From the NCBI GenBank assembly GCA_965201045.1, contig OZ241746.1, positions 3,038,001-3,102,000 on the forward strand: a DNA stretch of 64,000 nt. The letters are read 5' to 3'. The notes beneath the pieces are model-generated. The model ran no database searches. It was not told the origin of the DNA and was given only the letters and a program-made list of their open reading frames with translations. Source of the DNA: JAPORK01 sp026710285 (GTDB lineage Bacteria > Pseudomonadota > Gammaproteobacteria > Pseudomonadales > Endozoicomonadaceae). This document shows positions 48,803-58,077 of the stretch, piece by piece. Within the stretch, counting starts at the first letter, position 1, and every line of letters starts with the position of its first letter. Both the position numbers and the translations under genes were made by a program.

Positions 48803-50170
48803 ATGAGTAATATTATCCGTGTTGGTTGTTTTTTTGATGGGACCGGAGAAGATGCTTATAATTTGCTTGATATGAAGCAGTGTAATACTCACTTCAATGC
48901 ACAAATCAACTTTGAGCAATGTAATGTTATAAAGAAGTGGAATACAAAGGGTAGTTCTTATCGCAATAGTTATACTAATATTTTCCGGTTATTTTGTCTG
49001 TACAGCGGTGATATTGCTATCTATATAGAAGGCACAGGCACTGAAAAGGGCAAAAGAGACAAGCGTTTCCCTGATGAAGCTTTGGGGGCAGGAAAGCGCG
49101 GCATTGTAGCAAAAGCAAAGCAAGCTATAACAGAATTAACCACAAAACTGGCAAACATTACAACGCCTTACAATAAAATTATTTTAGATATTTTTGGTTT
49201 TAGCCGTGGTGCAGCCAGTGCCCGTCATTTTGCAAATGAAGTCTATAAAAATAAGCAAAACAAACCTAATGTATTGGTGCAGGCACTTAATTTAGAAGAA
49301 AAAAATATTATAATTGAAATTAACTTTATTGGTTTATTTGATACTGTTACTGCATTAGGAACATTTAAAAATATCTTTGATATAGCCTCATCACTTAATC
49401 CGGGTATTAATCTTTATCTTCCCCCTGATATTGCCAATAAGGTTTTCCAGCTTAAAGCTGATAATGAGTACAGGCAATATTTTTCTTTGAATTCAGTGCT
49501 TCCTGAACATCAGGAAGTTGGTCTTTATGGTGCTCATGCTGATGTGGGGGGAGGGTATACTGATGAGGATTCTGCTGATGTTGATGAAGAAACCACAATA
49601 CAAATGGAACCTCTTTGCATTGATTTTACTAATGAAAATCAGGTGAAAAAATTAAATCAGAGCATAAGAAATTCATATGCTAATTATAAGGCTTATCTGT
49701 CTTCACCTGATGATATGTCTGTCCATGAACAGCAATGGCAGGAACCTGATCTGAATTTACTTTATAACAAAACAGATGTCCTTGACAGAGGTATTTACTT
49801 TACGGTTATGCATCGTAAAATAAAGAAAAATTTTGAGTTATTAGCGGGAGATTTAATGCGTGTTGTTGCAGTTAAACACAATGTCCCTTTTAAACTTTTC
49901 TCTGACCATTATATAATTCCTGATGAGTTAAAGCCTGTCTGTGAAAGTTACTACCAGCAAATAGAGAAATTGGGAGAACATAGTGGTTCTGTTAAAGTGA
50001 GTCAGGAAAAAGAACGGTTGTTGTTTTGTCATTATATTCACTGTTCAGATAGCTGGAACACGCAATTAATCTTTTTTTATCCAAATAAGCCTCATTTGGT
50101 TGATGGGCGGCGAATTCGTTATTGTTATGAGAATAAACCGCAAAAGAATTATCCGGTACAAATGTTTTAA
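48803..50170 (+). CDS. DUF2235 alpha/beta-hydrolase (Tle1-like phospholipase candidate)
   Basis: The start at 48803 (MSNIIRVGCFFDGTG) was chosen because GGAG lies 6 bp upstream; an open frame extends 27 codons further but without a site. The 455 residues carry the family signature FFDGTG, the nucleophile elbow GFSRG (Ser 134), the acid in GLFDTV (Asp 180) and GAHADVGGGY (His 245). DUF2235 proteins include type VI secretion phospholipase effectors of the Tle1 group. No VgrG, PAAR or other secretion gene is adjacent here, and no immunity gene follows. The sequence has no signal peptide. A secreted lipase role is possible, but an intracellular hydrolase is not excluded. Confidence 0.9.
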   Translation: MSNIIRVGCFFDGTGEDAYNLLDMKQCNTHFNAQINFEQCNVIKKWNTKGSSYRNSYTNIFRLFCLYSGDIAIYIEGTGTEKGKRDKRFPDEALGAGKRGIVAKAKQAITELTTKLANITTPYNKIILDIFGFSRGAASARHFANEVYKNKQNKPNVLVQALNLEEKNIIIEINFIGLFDTVTALGTFKNIFDIASSLNPGINLYLPPDIANKVFQLKADNEYRQYFSLNSVLPEHQEVGLYGAHADVGGGYTDEDSADVDEETTIQMEPLCIDFTNENQVKKLNQSIRNSYANYKAYLSSPDDMSVHEQQWQEPDLNLLYNKTDVLDRGIYFTVMHRKIKKNFELLAGDLMRVVAVKHNVPFKLFSDHYIIPDELKPVCESYYQQIEKLGEHSGSVKVSQEKERLLFCHYIHCSDSWNTQLIFFYPNKPHLVDGRRIRYCYENKPQKNYPVQMF

Positions 50171-50195
50171 AGTTTACAGATATGGATAAAAACGC

Positions 50196-50214
50196 ACTGT
50201 TTTGCAGTTTTTTT
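50196..50214 (+). terminator. possible terminator after the DUF2235 gene
   Basis: Short stem ACTG-TTTTG-CAGT followed by seven T, 25 bp after the stop codon. AAAA upstream can extend pairing with the T run across a CGC bulge. The stem is short, so strength is doubtful. Confidence 0.4.
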
Positions 50215-50276
50215 CTGGTGCGTAGTACTATGTATCCCGGAAAAAAACAGTGTTATTTTTATTTTCTGCAAAAAAT

Positions 50277-50384
50277 TATATACTTATTCAACTTGAAAAA
50301 ATCGGATTCATTTTTGTATCACTCTTTAATAATAATGATTTCTGGTAAAATAAACCCAATATTTTCAAGTCAGATTGGTATATA
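50277..50384. repeat. dispersed repeat pair in inverted orientation
   Basis: The left arm (50277-50315) contains TATACTTATTCAACTTGAAA and is the inverse of the family consensus. The right arm (50319-50384) is a direct copy, similar to 11651-11714. Together they form a head-to-head palindromic unit of about 108 bp between the convergent DUF2235 and efp genes. A transcribed copy would fold into a long imperfect hairpin. Confidence 0.55.
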
Positions 50385-50428
50385 CCGATTCTTGCAGTCC
50401 GTTAAATTTAAGTTTTTCCAGGCTGATA

Positions 50429-50998
50429 TTATTTGATACGACTGACATACTCTCCAGTGCGTGTATCAATTTTTAGTGTCTCACCTTCATTAATGAATAA
50501 GGGGACTTTAACAACAGCTCCGGTAGATAATGTGGCTGGTTTAGAGCCGCCTTGTGCTGTATCACCTTTTAAGCCTGGGTCTGTTTGTACAACTTCAAGC
50601 TCTACAAAATTAGGTGCGGTAACAGATAGCGGTGTTCCATTAAATAGTGTAACTGTATATAACTCTTGTTCTTTTAACCAGTTAGAAGTATCAGCAACGG
50701 CATTTTTTGTTGCGGCATGTTGCTCATAAGAGCCATCTGTCATCATAAAGTGATAAAACTCACCGTCGGTATACACGTATTCCATTTCCAGTTCAACAAC
50801 GTCGGCACCTTTGAGTGTTTCTCCGGATTTAAATGTACGCTCCCACATTTTTCCGTTGATGAGATTACGGAGCTTCACCCGATTAAAGGCTTGTCCTTTC
50901 CCAGGTTTAACAAACTCGTTGGAAATAATGCTGCAGGGATCACCATCAAGCATTACCTTTAAGCCTGCACGAAATTCATTTGTACTATAATTTGCCAT
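50429..50998 (-). CDS. efp: elongation factor P
   Basis: Relieves ribosome stalling at proline stretches by entering near the E site. The 189 residues show KOW-like domain I with FVKPGKGQAF, where Lys 34 (PGKG) is the residue normally beta-lysylated by EpmA/EpmB or modified otherwise, and the signature near the end TLKIDTRTGEYVSR. The frame could begin three codons earlier (MDL), but MANYSTNEFR is the family start. It is convergent with the DUF2235 gene. No modification enzyme gene is visible in this window. Confidence 0.98.
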   Translation of the reverse strand: MANYSTNEFRAGLKVMLDGDPCSIISNEFVKPGKGQAFNRVKLRNLINGKMWERTFKSGETLKGADVVELEMEYVYTDGEFYHFMMTDGSYEQHAATKNAVADTSNWLKEQELYTVTLFNGTPLSVTAPNFVELEVVQTDPGLKGDTAQGGSKPATLSTGAVVKVPLFINEGETLKIDTRTGEYVSRIK

Positions 50999-51551
50999 TA
51001 GATCCACATTATTTTTTGCACAGATTAAGTTAGTGAAAGCTTCTCAGCTTTTTTATTAATACACAATAATAACGCATTAATGTGCTAATTTACATTTTGA
51101 TGAAAAATAATATCGGTTATTTCGATGTGAAGCAGCATAGCTTAAGGGTAGATTGTGCAAAGTTATCAATGAATTTTGAGCAATAATCAACAGGCACAAC
51201 CTAAGCTTACCGTTTCTTCCGGAGAGAGAAAAATTTTCTAATGAGTAAAACCGTTCAGTTGATGCTAATTAAATGCACCAGCAATAAATACAACAATGGT
51301 ATTTTTTTTATTGCAGTAAATTCATAACGACAGAATAATTAAAAAATGTCATCCTTTAGCTGTATTAACTGTCAAAGTGATGTCCATATCCGGGTTTTAT
51401 AAATAAACCAAAAGCAGATAGATTTCAGGTTCATCGCTGTGCCATAAAGATATCGCTATAATAATAAGTTTATTCTTACATTCTCAGTCAGGAAATATTG
51501 AAAAACCATATATACAGCTGTTTAATGGTTAAAAACACATATGAGTTTCCA
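50999..51551. other. intergenic region between efp and rpoS
   Basis: 553 bp without an open frame of note. It must hold the efp promoter (minus strand) and the 3' end of rpoS. I see no convincing RNA gene or repeat; the small AAAGCT/AGCTTT hairpin near 51036 is on the wrong side to end either gene. Confidence 0.5.
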
Positions 51552-52640
51552 TTATCTGCTAAATAAAGATTCAATGGAGAGCCCTTGTTGTTCTAAAATA
51601 ATGCGCAGGCGTTTTAGCGCTTCTACCTGAATTTGTCTTACCCTTTCCCGGGTTAAACCTATTTCTTTACCAACTTCTTCCAGCGTGCTGGTTTCATATC
51701 CTCTTAAACCAAAACGTCTGGCTACGACTTCCCGCTGTTTTTCAGAAAGTTCACCCAGCCAGCGATCAAGGCTGTCATTGAGGTTGCTGTCCTGAAGTAA
51801 TTCAGCAGGATCGCTTTCTTTTATGTCTGCAACAGTGTCCAGAACAGATTTATCAGATTCATGACCCAGTGGTGTATCAACAGAGGTGACGCGTTCATTC
51901 AGCCCCAACATCCTTTTGACATCACTGACTGGTTTATTTAATAGTGCAGCTATTTCTTCTGGAGTAGGATCATGATCAAGTTTTTGGGTTAATTCACGGG
52001 AAGCACGAAGATAAACATTGAGTTCTTTTACAACATGAATGGGCAGTCGAATTGTGCGTGTTTGATTCATGATGGCCCGTTCAATGGTCTGTCTTATCCA
52101 CCAGGTGGCATAAGTAGAAAAACGAAATCCCCTTTCAGGGTCAAATTTCTCTACTGCTCTAATGAGTCCAAGGTTGCCTTCTTCAATAAGATCCAGTAGT
52201 GAAAGTCCTCGGTTTATGTAACGCCTGGAAATTTTTACAACAAGTCGAAGATTGCTTTCAATCATTCGCTGTCGCCCTGCATCTACACCTTTGCGGGCAA
52301 GACGAGAAAAATGTGTTTCTTCTTCAGGAGAAAGTAAAGGAGAAAAGCCAATTTCATTTAAGTAAAGTTGTGTTGCATCTAAAGATTTAGCAAAACCATC
52401 TTCCGTGCTGCGATAGCGATTAACAGAAGCAGCAAAATCACGATTTGCTGACAGTGTTGCGTCATCATCTGGGTTATTTAACAGATTCTGTTGTTCGTTA
52501 TCTGCTTCATTTTCTTCAGTTTCAATCAGCTCCAGATCATCAATATCAGATAAAAAGATATCATCTGATATTTTAACTTTTGTTGTATCTGAATTTTTAC
52601 TGAAGTCATCCAACTCTGCTTTTTCCCTCTTTAACGCCAT
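51552..52640 (-). CDS. rpoS: RNA polymerase sigma factor RpoS
   Basis: Sigma-70 family factor that directs stationary-phase and stress transcription. Its 362 residues show region 1.2 (about 89-123), region 2 (about 127-198: DLIEEGNLGLIRAVEKFDPE, FSTYATWWIRQTIERAIM), region 3 (about 203-280) and region 4 (about 290-350: LEEVGKEIGLTRERVRQIQV). IRLPIHVVKELN after region 2 and the missing long region 1.1 favour RpoS over RpoD. The N-terminal 60 residues are acidic. The stop is followed by a mostly empty intergenic stretch. nlpD, the usual upstream neighbour that carries the rpoS promoter in enterics, is absent; 1.3 kb of apparently non-coding DNA stands there. Confidence 0.96.
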   Translation of the reverse strand: MALKREKAELDDFSKNSDTTKVKISDDIFLSDIDDLELIETEENEADNEQQNLLNNPDDDATLSANRDFAASVNRYRSTEDGFAKSLDATQLYLNEIGFSPLLSPEEETHFSRLARKGVDAGRQRMIESNLRLVVKISRRYINRGLSLLDLIEEGNLGLIRAVEKFDPERGFRFSTYATWWIRQTIERAIMNQTRTIRLPIHVVKELNVYLRASRELTQKLDHDPTPEEIAALLNKPVSDVKRMLGLNERVTSVDTPLGHESDKSVLDTVADIKESDPAELLQDSNLNDSLDRWLGELSEKQREVVARRFGLRGYETSTLEEVGKEIGLTRERVRQIQVEALKRLRIILEQQGLSIESLFSR

Positions 52641-53915
52641 AAGTTCCGCCTTATTATTTGATTTTGCTCAGACAAATCGGATAATTTACAAAAATCAAAT
52701 TGTCCGATAACTTTGTTAATTATTTAGCCTTTTATTAATTACAATTCTTTTATAAAGGGAGCCTACAGAGTCCCTTTATTACTGATGAACCTGGATCACA
52801 AACCTGATTGATCTTGTTTTGCAGAGCCAGTTTCAATGATTTTTTTTTGGTTGTATCTTTTTCATAGACAAAAATTTACCCGTTTTGTTTAGTGTAACTG
52901 TTGAGATAATTTTTCTGTTCCCGAATATAATGAGGTTACCATATTATGAAATATTGTTGCCATATGTGTATGTTACAATCTGACTATTATCATCTTTTTA
53001 GCAGCCGTTAGTGACGATACGTGTATATGTGTTTTACTGTATTTTTGCTCTAACACTTTGCTTAATAATAGTTTTTAATTTTTGCCCGTAAGTTTGCCCT
53101 ATTTTTTGCATGACCATTTATAGTACATAATTCGGTCTGAAGCCTAGCTTAGTAGTGAAAATTTCATTCCCATCTTACCTGCATTAATAATTATTTTTCT
53201 CTGGCAATATATAAAAACTTTTGTGAACCCCTTGTTGTTCCCCCATTTTTTTATCGGGATACACCTTAGCAGACTATTTCAATTGGCACCTGTTTTTTTA
53301 TTATTAAATACCGTTCATAATGTGGTAATTATGTTGTTATCAGTTATTTTTAACTATTGTATGTCGGAATAATTTTATTTAGCAAGTAATAATACATAAC
53401 TCACATCTTTCCTGCCTAAAATATTTTAGACAACTTAACGACCAGATTGTTTTATTTTTTACCAGTAAATAGTAAAAAAAGTGTGAGCAGTCTCTTAAAA
53501 GAAAGTTTTAGTGTCACAGATTATCAGGGGATATTTACAAATTAGAAAAAAATACTCATCAATAAAATGGGTTAAAATACGCCATAGGATTTATTTTTTT
53601 ATTTTTTATTCTTTAATAATCAATTAGTTATATCTTAGTTAAGCAGGCTGAGTTTATAAAGTGATCTTCTGATAACAGATATCAGCAATTATAAAAAACA
53701 TTAATAAAAATTTACTGATGTTTCTTATTGAATTACTTTTTTTACAGAAAAACATTTTAAAAAAAGCGTTCATTTAAAAAATTTTTTGATATTTCTTCTT
53801 TGTTTTTATCGCTATAAAATATTTGTTTATGAGAATAAAATATAAAAAAAGATTGATTTTGAAGCACATAACAGAATGATTTGATGCAAAAAACTGTTTG
53901 CTCACATGAAAAGCA
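52641..53915. other. long non-coding stretch upstream of rpoS
   Basis: 1,275 bp of very AT-rich DNA between rpoS and tRNA-Leu. No open frame resembling a known protein. Apart from the hairpin at 52752-52779 I see no repeat. It probably contains the rpoS promoter and a long leader; a small RNA or a fully decayed nlpD-like gene is possible but not supported by anything I can read. Confidence 0.5.
52752..52779. other. perfect 9-bp hairpin in the rpoS leader region
   Basis: ATAAAGGGA, loop GCCTACAGAG, TCCCTTTAT. It lies 112 bp upstream of the rpoS start codon. On neither strand is it followed by a good T run, so it is more likely a leader structure than a terminator. In other bacteria rpoS translation is controlled by an inhibitory 5' hairpin; whether this one acts so is inference. 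Confidence 0.4.
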
Positions 53916-54001
53916 TGGTGCCGAAGGCGAGACTTGAACTCGCACGAGCAAAGCTCACCACCCCCTCAAGATGGCGTGTCTACCGGTTCCACCACTTCGG
54001 C
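53916..54001 (-). tRNA. tRNA-Leu (GAG)
   Basis: The minus strand begins GCCGAAGTGGTGGAACCGG and ends with CTTCGGCACCA, so CCA is encoded. The acceptor stem GCCGAAG pairs with CTTCGGC. The anticodon arm CCATC-TTGAGGG-GGTGG gives anticodon GAG (codons CUC/CUU). The long variable arm (TGAGCTTTGCTC) marks a class II tRNA, and GTTCAAGTC is the T-loop. Length 86 nt. It stands alone. Confidence 0.97.
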
Positions 54002-54568
54002 ACTATGGGATTTATTCACCAGATGCATGTTAACCTTAAAATAAGTTCAAATCAAGTATAAATGATAATTAATTCCAATTCGCCGTTTTTAGCTAAATGC
54101 TACATGTATGATAATGGTATTCTTGGCGTTTTGATCGTTTAATATGGCAGACGGGTAAATAGTTGAAATTCATTAAATATCTATTTTATCACCATGATTT
54201 ATCGTGTAAATACTGTTGAATATTTTTCTATAGCGTTGTTTTTTAAAACATGTTATCATAGCAAATAGTGTTTACCATCCTATCTGAAAAAATATTACAT
54301 CGCTGCTTATGGTATATAGATGATTTTATTGGATATATTATGTTTTTTTTTAATGGCAGTTGCTATAAAAGTTAATTTTTTTGAATGAAAATAAGATATT
54401 TAACCAGAATTTAATTACAGGAAATTTTTTCATGTAGCCTTATCTTTAAAGCAGAAAAAACTACCTTGTTTCAGGTTTTTGGAGATTGTTCAAAGATTAA
54501 CATCTTTTGCGCACGCCACAATTAACTGGAAAGACTATTTGTTTCAATTTTTTGAGGAGAATTTAGTT
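54002..54568. other. intergenic region, tRNA-Leu to unknown gene
   Basis: 567 bp with the divergent promoters of tRNA-Leu and the next gene presumably inside. In its last 90 bp the downstream frame stays open from a TTG (EIVQRLTSFAHATINWKDYL), but without a ribosome site there. No repeat or RNA recognised. Confidence 0.5.
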
Positions 54569-56128
54569 ATGCCTAATTATATTTCATTACCTGTTGGTGC
54601 TAAAGGTAATACCTGGATTTATGTAGAAGAAGCTGGTAAAACTACTTCTTTGTATAAAGCAATCTGGGAGATTATCAAGGACCTGGTCGCCGCATTTATA
54701 TCAAAAGATGAAAGCTCAGTCAGAAGTTTGTGCAAGCAATTAATAAAAGGGAATGATAATAAAAAAGCGGAAGCTTTCCAACAATTAAAACAGAACGCAG
54801 ATTCCGCATACAAATCATATTTTACATCCTACTTGTCACCTCCTGACGAGCAACAACTCATCTTGAAGGTAACAGGTAAAAGGGGAAATTCGTTCAGTCG
54901 ATGCATAAAACTGCAAGAAGATGAATTTGAGCTATTGTCAACGAATAGTAAGCAAGCAGATCTGGTGGCTATTTTGATAGCTTATCAGCGCTTAAAGGCA
55001 GTCTGCAAGGCTGCGGATGCTGGTAAAGCTGATTTTGAAGATATAAGAGAATCTTTTCAGGATTTGCAGTGGTTGGCTGCGACTAGTCCTGAGCTGACAT
55101 TCATTAATAAAGAGAACAAATTAAAGATGGTATTATCTGTTGAAGGTATTACTAAATATTTTGCTATAACAGCTGAGCAAAAAAACGCATCAGTTGGTTG
55201 GAAGATACAGAATGCAACTGTTGCGGATGAAAAAAACAATGAAGGTTATAGAGCAGACAATATAGTAATGTCAGTGCCTCAGCAAAACACAGAAAATACA
55301 GAAACAAATGAAGTAGATAATATTTTATCAAGCAATAATATCGTTTCAAATGAAACCAGACCAGATGATAACATTGCAGACCAAAAGGCAGTGGTTCCAT
55401 CTCGTAACGATACAGATTATGAGGAAACAGAGGTTACCAGTCAACAAAATAATGCTTTGCTGCAACATAATAATGATGATGCTTTGTCGCAACATAATAA
55501 TATTGTGGAAAGAAATAATATATCAACGCAACGAAGTGCTAATGCCTCCAATGAAAATGAAAATGAAAAAGAGCAATTAGCCATGATATTAGAAGATGTT
55601 GCTAAAACTGGAAATCTTGAAAAAAAAATTGTTGAGTTTACAAAAGAGCTCGGCAGAATAGGTTTTTTGTTGGATAGCGAAGAACCTTTAAAAAAAGGCG
55701 ATGAAGAAAAAATGAAAGAGTGTTGTAAGGAGTTGACTCCGGAGCAACAATGCGCATTCTATGCAATTTGCTCTCAGGAGTTTGCAGGGATAATAATGCA
55801 GATGAATAATAATGAGTATGTTCCAGGTAGTGATATACATAATAACGACTTCATCATAGACAAAGAGGGAGATGGCATTAAAGTAACAACAATGTATTAC
55901 AAAGCTCTTGATCAATCAGAAGATGATGCGAGACAGCTGATGGTCTCTACTGAAAGATTGAGAGCGTGTAAAAGTGTGTGGTATAAAGTAGAAATGCTTC
56001 TGAGGAAAAACGAATTGGGTGGTAAAATTGTCGAAGTATTATCCATGAAATATTTTTCTGAGCTTTTGTTGAAGCCAGAGGAAGTACCAGTCATAACTGA
56101 AGATGATAGCGAATATGTTTTACTATAA
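54569..56128 (+). CDS. protein of unrecognised family, paralogue of 58078-59397
   Basis: I do not recognise this family. The start at 54569 (MPNYISLPVG) has GAGGAGA 8 bp upstream, giving 519 residues. There is no signal peptide or membrane segment. Residues about 30-220 align with the paralogue (TEAFQQLK/AEAFQQLK, DEFELLS, AYQRLKAVC, ITKYFAITAE), and so does the last third (about 335-500). Between them, residues about 222-335 are an Asn/Glu/Gln-rich low-complexity insert absent from the paralogue, with repeated QHNN motifs and NENENEKE. The paralogue pair and the disordered insert are what one often sees in host-directed effectors of intracellular bacteria, but no known domain supports that. 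Confidence 0.8.
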   Translation: MPNYISLPVGAKGNTWIYVEEAGKTTSLYKAIWEIIKDLVAAFISKDESSVRSLCKQLIKGNDNKKAEAFQQLKQNADSAYKSYFTSYLSPPDEQQLILKVTGKRGNSFSRCIKLQEDEFELLSTNSKQADLVAILIAYQRLKAVCKAADAGKADFEDIRESFQDLQWLAATSPELTFINKENKLKMVLSVEGITKYFAITAEQKNASVGWKIQNATVADEKNNEGYRADNIVMSVPQQNTENTETNEVDNILSSNNIVSNETRPDDNIADQKAVVPSRNDTDYEETEVTSQQNNALLQHNNDDALSQHNNIVERNNISTQRSANASNENENEKEQLAMILEDVAKTGNLEKKIVEFTKELGRIGFLLDSEEPLKKGDEEKMKECCKELTPEQQCAFYAICSQEFAGIIMQMNNNEYVPGSDIHNNDFIIDKEGDGIKVTTMYYKALDQSEDDARQLMVSTERLRACKSVWYKVEMLLRKNELGGKIVEVLSMKYFSELLLKPEEVPVITEDDSEYVLL

Positions 56129-56468
56129 ATAGTTCATGCTAACGTCATGGATATTTATAAGCTATTTAGGATCTGTTGTGTTTCATAATTGCAGAAAAAA
56201 GCCACAGATTATCGCTACAGATCCCTCATAGTTTCTTTTGGAAAGTCCTGACCGGGGCATGATTACAGATAATTTTCTGTCATAATATAATCTTATGTTT
56301 CAGGAAAAAGAATCTCTCTTCGCAAGAAATTTTTAACATTGTTTAGAAGGTTTCTATCTTGCTTGCTCCCACCATTAACTAGTGCTTCTAAGCTATGATT
56401 TACAACCCTTTTAAAATATGTTTTCCTAACACTTTACCAAATAGAAAATAAAATTAAGGAAAACAGGG
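56129..56468. other. intergenic region upstream of the IS630-like transposase
   Basis: 340 bp that must include the left end of the insertion sequence, but I could not find matching terminal inverted repeats here and after 57639. No gene recognised. Confidence 0.45.
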
Positions 56469-57639
56469 GTGTGTTCAGAACAAGCGCAAGACATTACTCT
56501 TACAGAAGAACAGCGTAATGAACTTAATTTAATCATTAGAAAACGCAGTAGCTCCCAGTCTTTAGTGGAAAGAGCAAAAATTATTTTGCTGGCAGCAAAA
56601 GGTGTAGGTATCAAAGCTTCAGTTAGAGAGCTAAGATGCAGCCGTTCAATGGTAAGACTCTGGCGGAGACGCTGGATTAGTCAGGCAGAAGAACTGTCTG
56701 TTTGTGAACGTTTGAAAGATGCTCCCCGCCCCGGTCATCCACCTAAATTTACAGCTGAACAAGTTTGCGAAATCATGGCTTTAGCCTGCAAAAATCCGAA
56801 AGACTATGGATATATATTGAGTCACTGGTCACAAAATGCACTGGCAAAAGCAGTGATAAAAGAAGGTATTGTAGAAAATATTTCACAACGCCAGATAGGT
56901 CGTTTTTTAAAATCAGGCGGATATTCGTCCTGATAAAATGAAGTATTGGGTAGACACACCAAAGGATGAAAACTTTAAGGAAAAATGTGCTAATGTTTGC
57001 GAAACTTATCATACTTCACCAGAGCGTGCTGAGGCAGGTATACACACAATTTCTTTTGATGAAAAAACAGGCATACAGGTACGTCAGCCAGCCACACCTG
57101 ATAAACCGATAAAACCAGGAAAAACCGTCAGACGACACTATGAATATATCTGTCATAGAACACAAACATTGCTGGCTGGCATGAATGTGGTAACCGGTAA
57201 GGTTATTCCATTGGTTAGCGAAACCCAAACTGAACAAGATTTTGCAAAATGGCTGAATAAATTATTAGAGAGTGATCCTCATGCTTCAGATTGGCACATT
57301 GTAGCAGGCAATTTGAATACACATATGTCAGAAGCTGCTGTAAAAATCGTAGCATCAATAGAAAATACGCCAGCAGAAGAGTTGGGAGAAAAAGGTAAGT
57401 CTGGCATTCTAAAAAATAGGCAGAGTCGTTCTGATTATCTGAGTGATCCAACACATAAAATTGTGTTTCACTATACTCCAAAACATGCCTCCTGGCTCAA
57501 TCAGATTGAAATCTGGTTTTCCATTCTGGTAAAGTGTTACCTGAAAAGAAATAGTTTTACTTCGAAAGAAAACTTAAAATCCGGGCTTTATGAATTTGTT
57601 GATTTTTTTAATAAGACTATGGCAAAACCATTTAAATAG
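56469..57639 (+). pseudogene. IS630-family transposase, two frames, catalytic Asp lost
   Basis: The first frame (56469-56933) holds the helix-turn-helix part: VRELRCSRSMVRLWRRRW and RPGHPPKF. The second (56938-57639) holds the DDE domain. They join by a change to the +1 frame near 56915: reading on gives ADIRPDKMKYWVDTP, the expected continuation of FLKSG. Programmed slippage at TTTTTTAAAA is known in this family and cannot be excluded. However, the second catalytic residue is missing: the motif that normally reads VDNLNTH is VAGNLNTH (GGC in place of GAC). The first Asp (SFDEKTG) and the Glu (NQIEIWF) remain. I therefore judge the enzyme dead. It separates two paralogous genes. Confidence 0.85.
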
Positions 57640-58077
57640 ACTTATGGAAAACCTTTGCGAACATAAGGGGTCTGGTATAAGCGCCATACTCTTATACATA
57701 AGTTTTTAATCAAACCTTTGCTTGGAAATTTTAAGAGTAGTATACTATATATCATGACTGTACGGCTTATTCGTACCAGATAAATAAGCCATTATTTTCA
57801 CAAAGCTGTAGTCATTCCCGTAAAAGCTGGAATCCATTAAAGGTAATCACCACTAAAAATATAACTTCCCTGTTTACGGGATTCCGGCAATCCCTCCCGT
57901 AATGACAAGGTTATTTCAGCATCAGTCGATTAAAAGCAAAAACTCTCAACCAAGGTTTGCTTATGATAAATTTCAAGGTCTTTTCCATATTTGGTTAAAT
58001 AATTATGTGTAAGAGTATGATAAACTCTCAGAAGCACTAGTATGCAATTTAGTTTAATTTTTTAGGAGTGTTCAATC
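57640..58077. other. intergenic region with a palindromic repeat
   Basis: 438 bp. It contains the GTCATTCC-type repeat (listed separately) and probably the right end of the insertion sequence. A good ribosome site (AGGAG at 58064) closes it. No other gene recognised. Confidence 0.5.
57811..57906. repeat. GTCATTCC-type palindromic repeat, copy 1
   Basis: Begins GTCATTCCCGTAAAAGCTGG and ends CCCTCCCGTAATGAC, so the outer bases are inverted repeats. The inner part AATATAACTTCCCTG followed by ATTCCGGCAATCCCT recurs at 63586-63676. Repeats of this kind are common in AT-rich host-associated bacteria and probably spread as non-autonomous elements. Confidence 0.7.

Noticed and set aside
50182..50436. 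84-codon frame after the DUF2235 gene
   Set aside because: It consists of the possible terminator and the palindromic repeat pair; not a gene.
51036..51054. AAAGCT/AGCTTT hairpin with T run between efp and rpoS
   Set aside because: On the plus strand it would end no gene, and it lies upstream of efp; the stem is only six pairs.
53757..53951. 64-codon minus-strand frame
   Set aside because: It begins inside tRNA-Leu and continues into AT-rich DNA.
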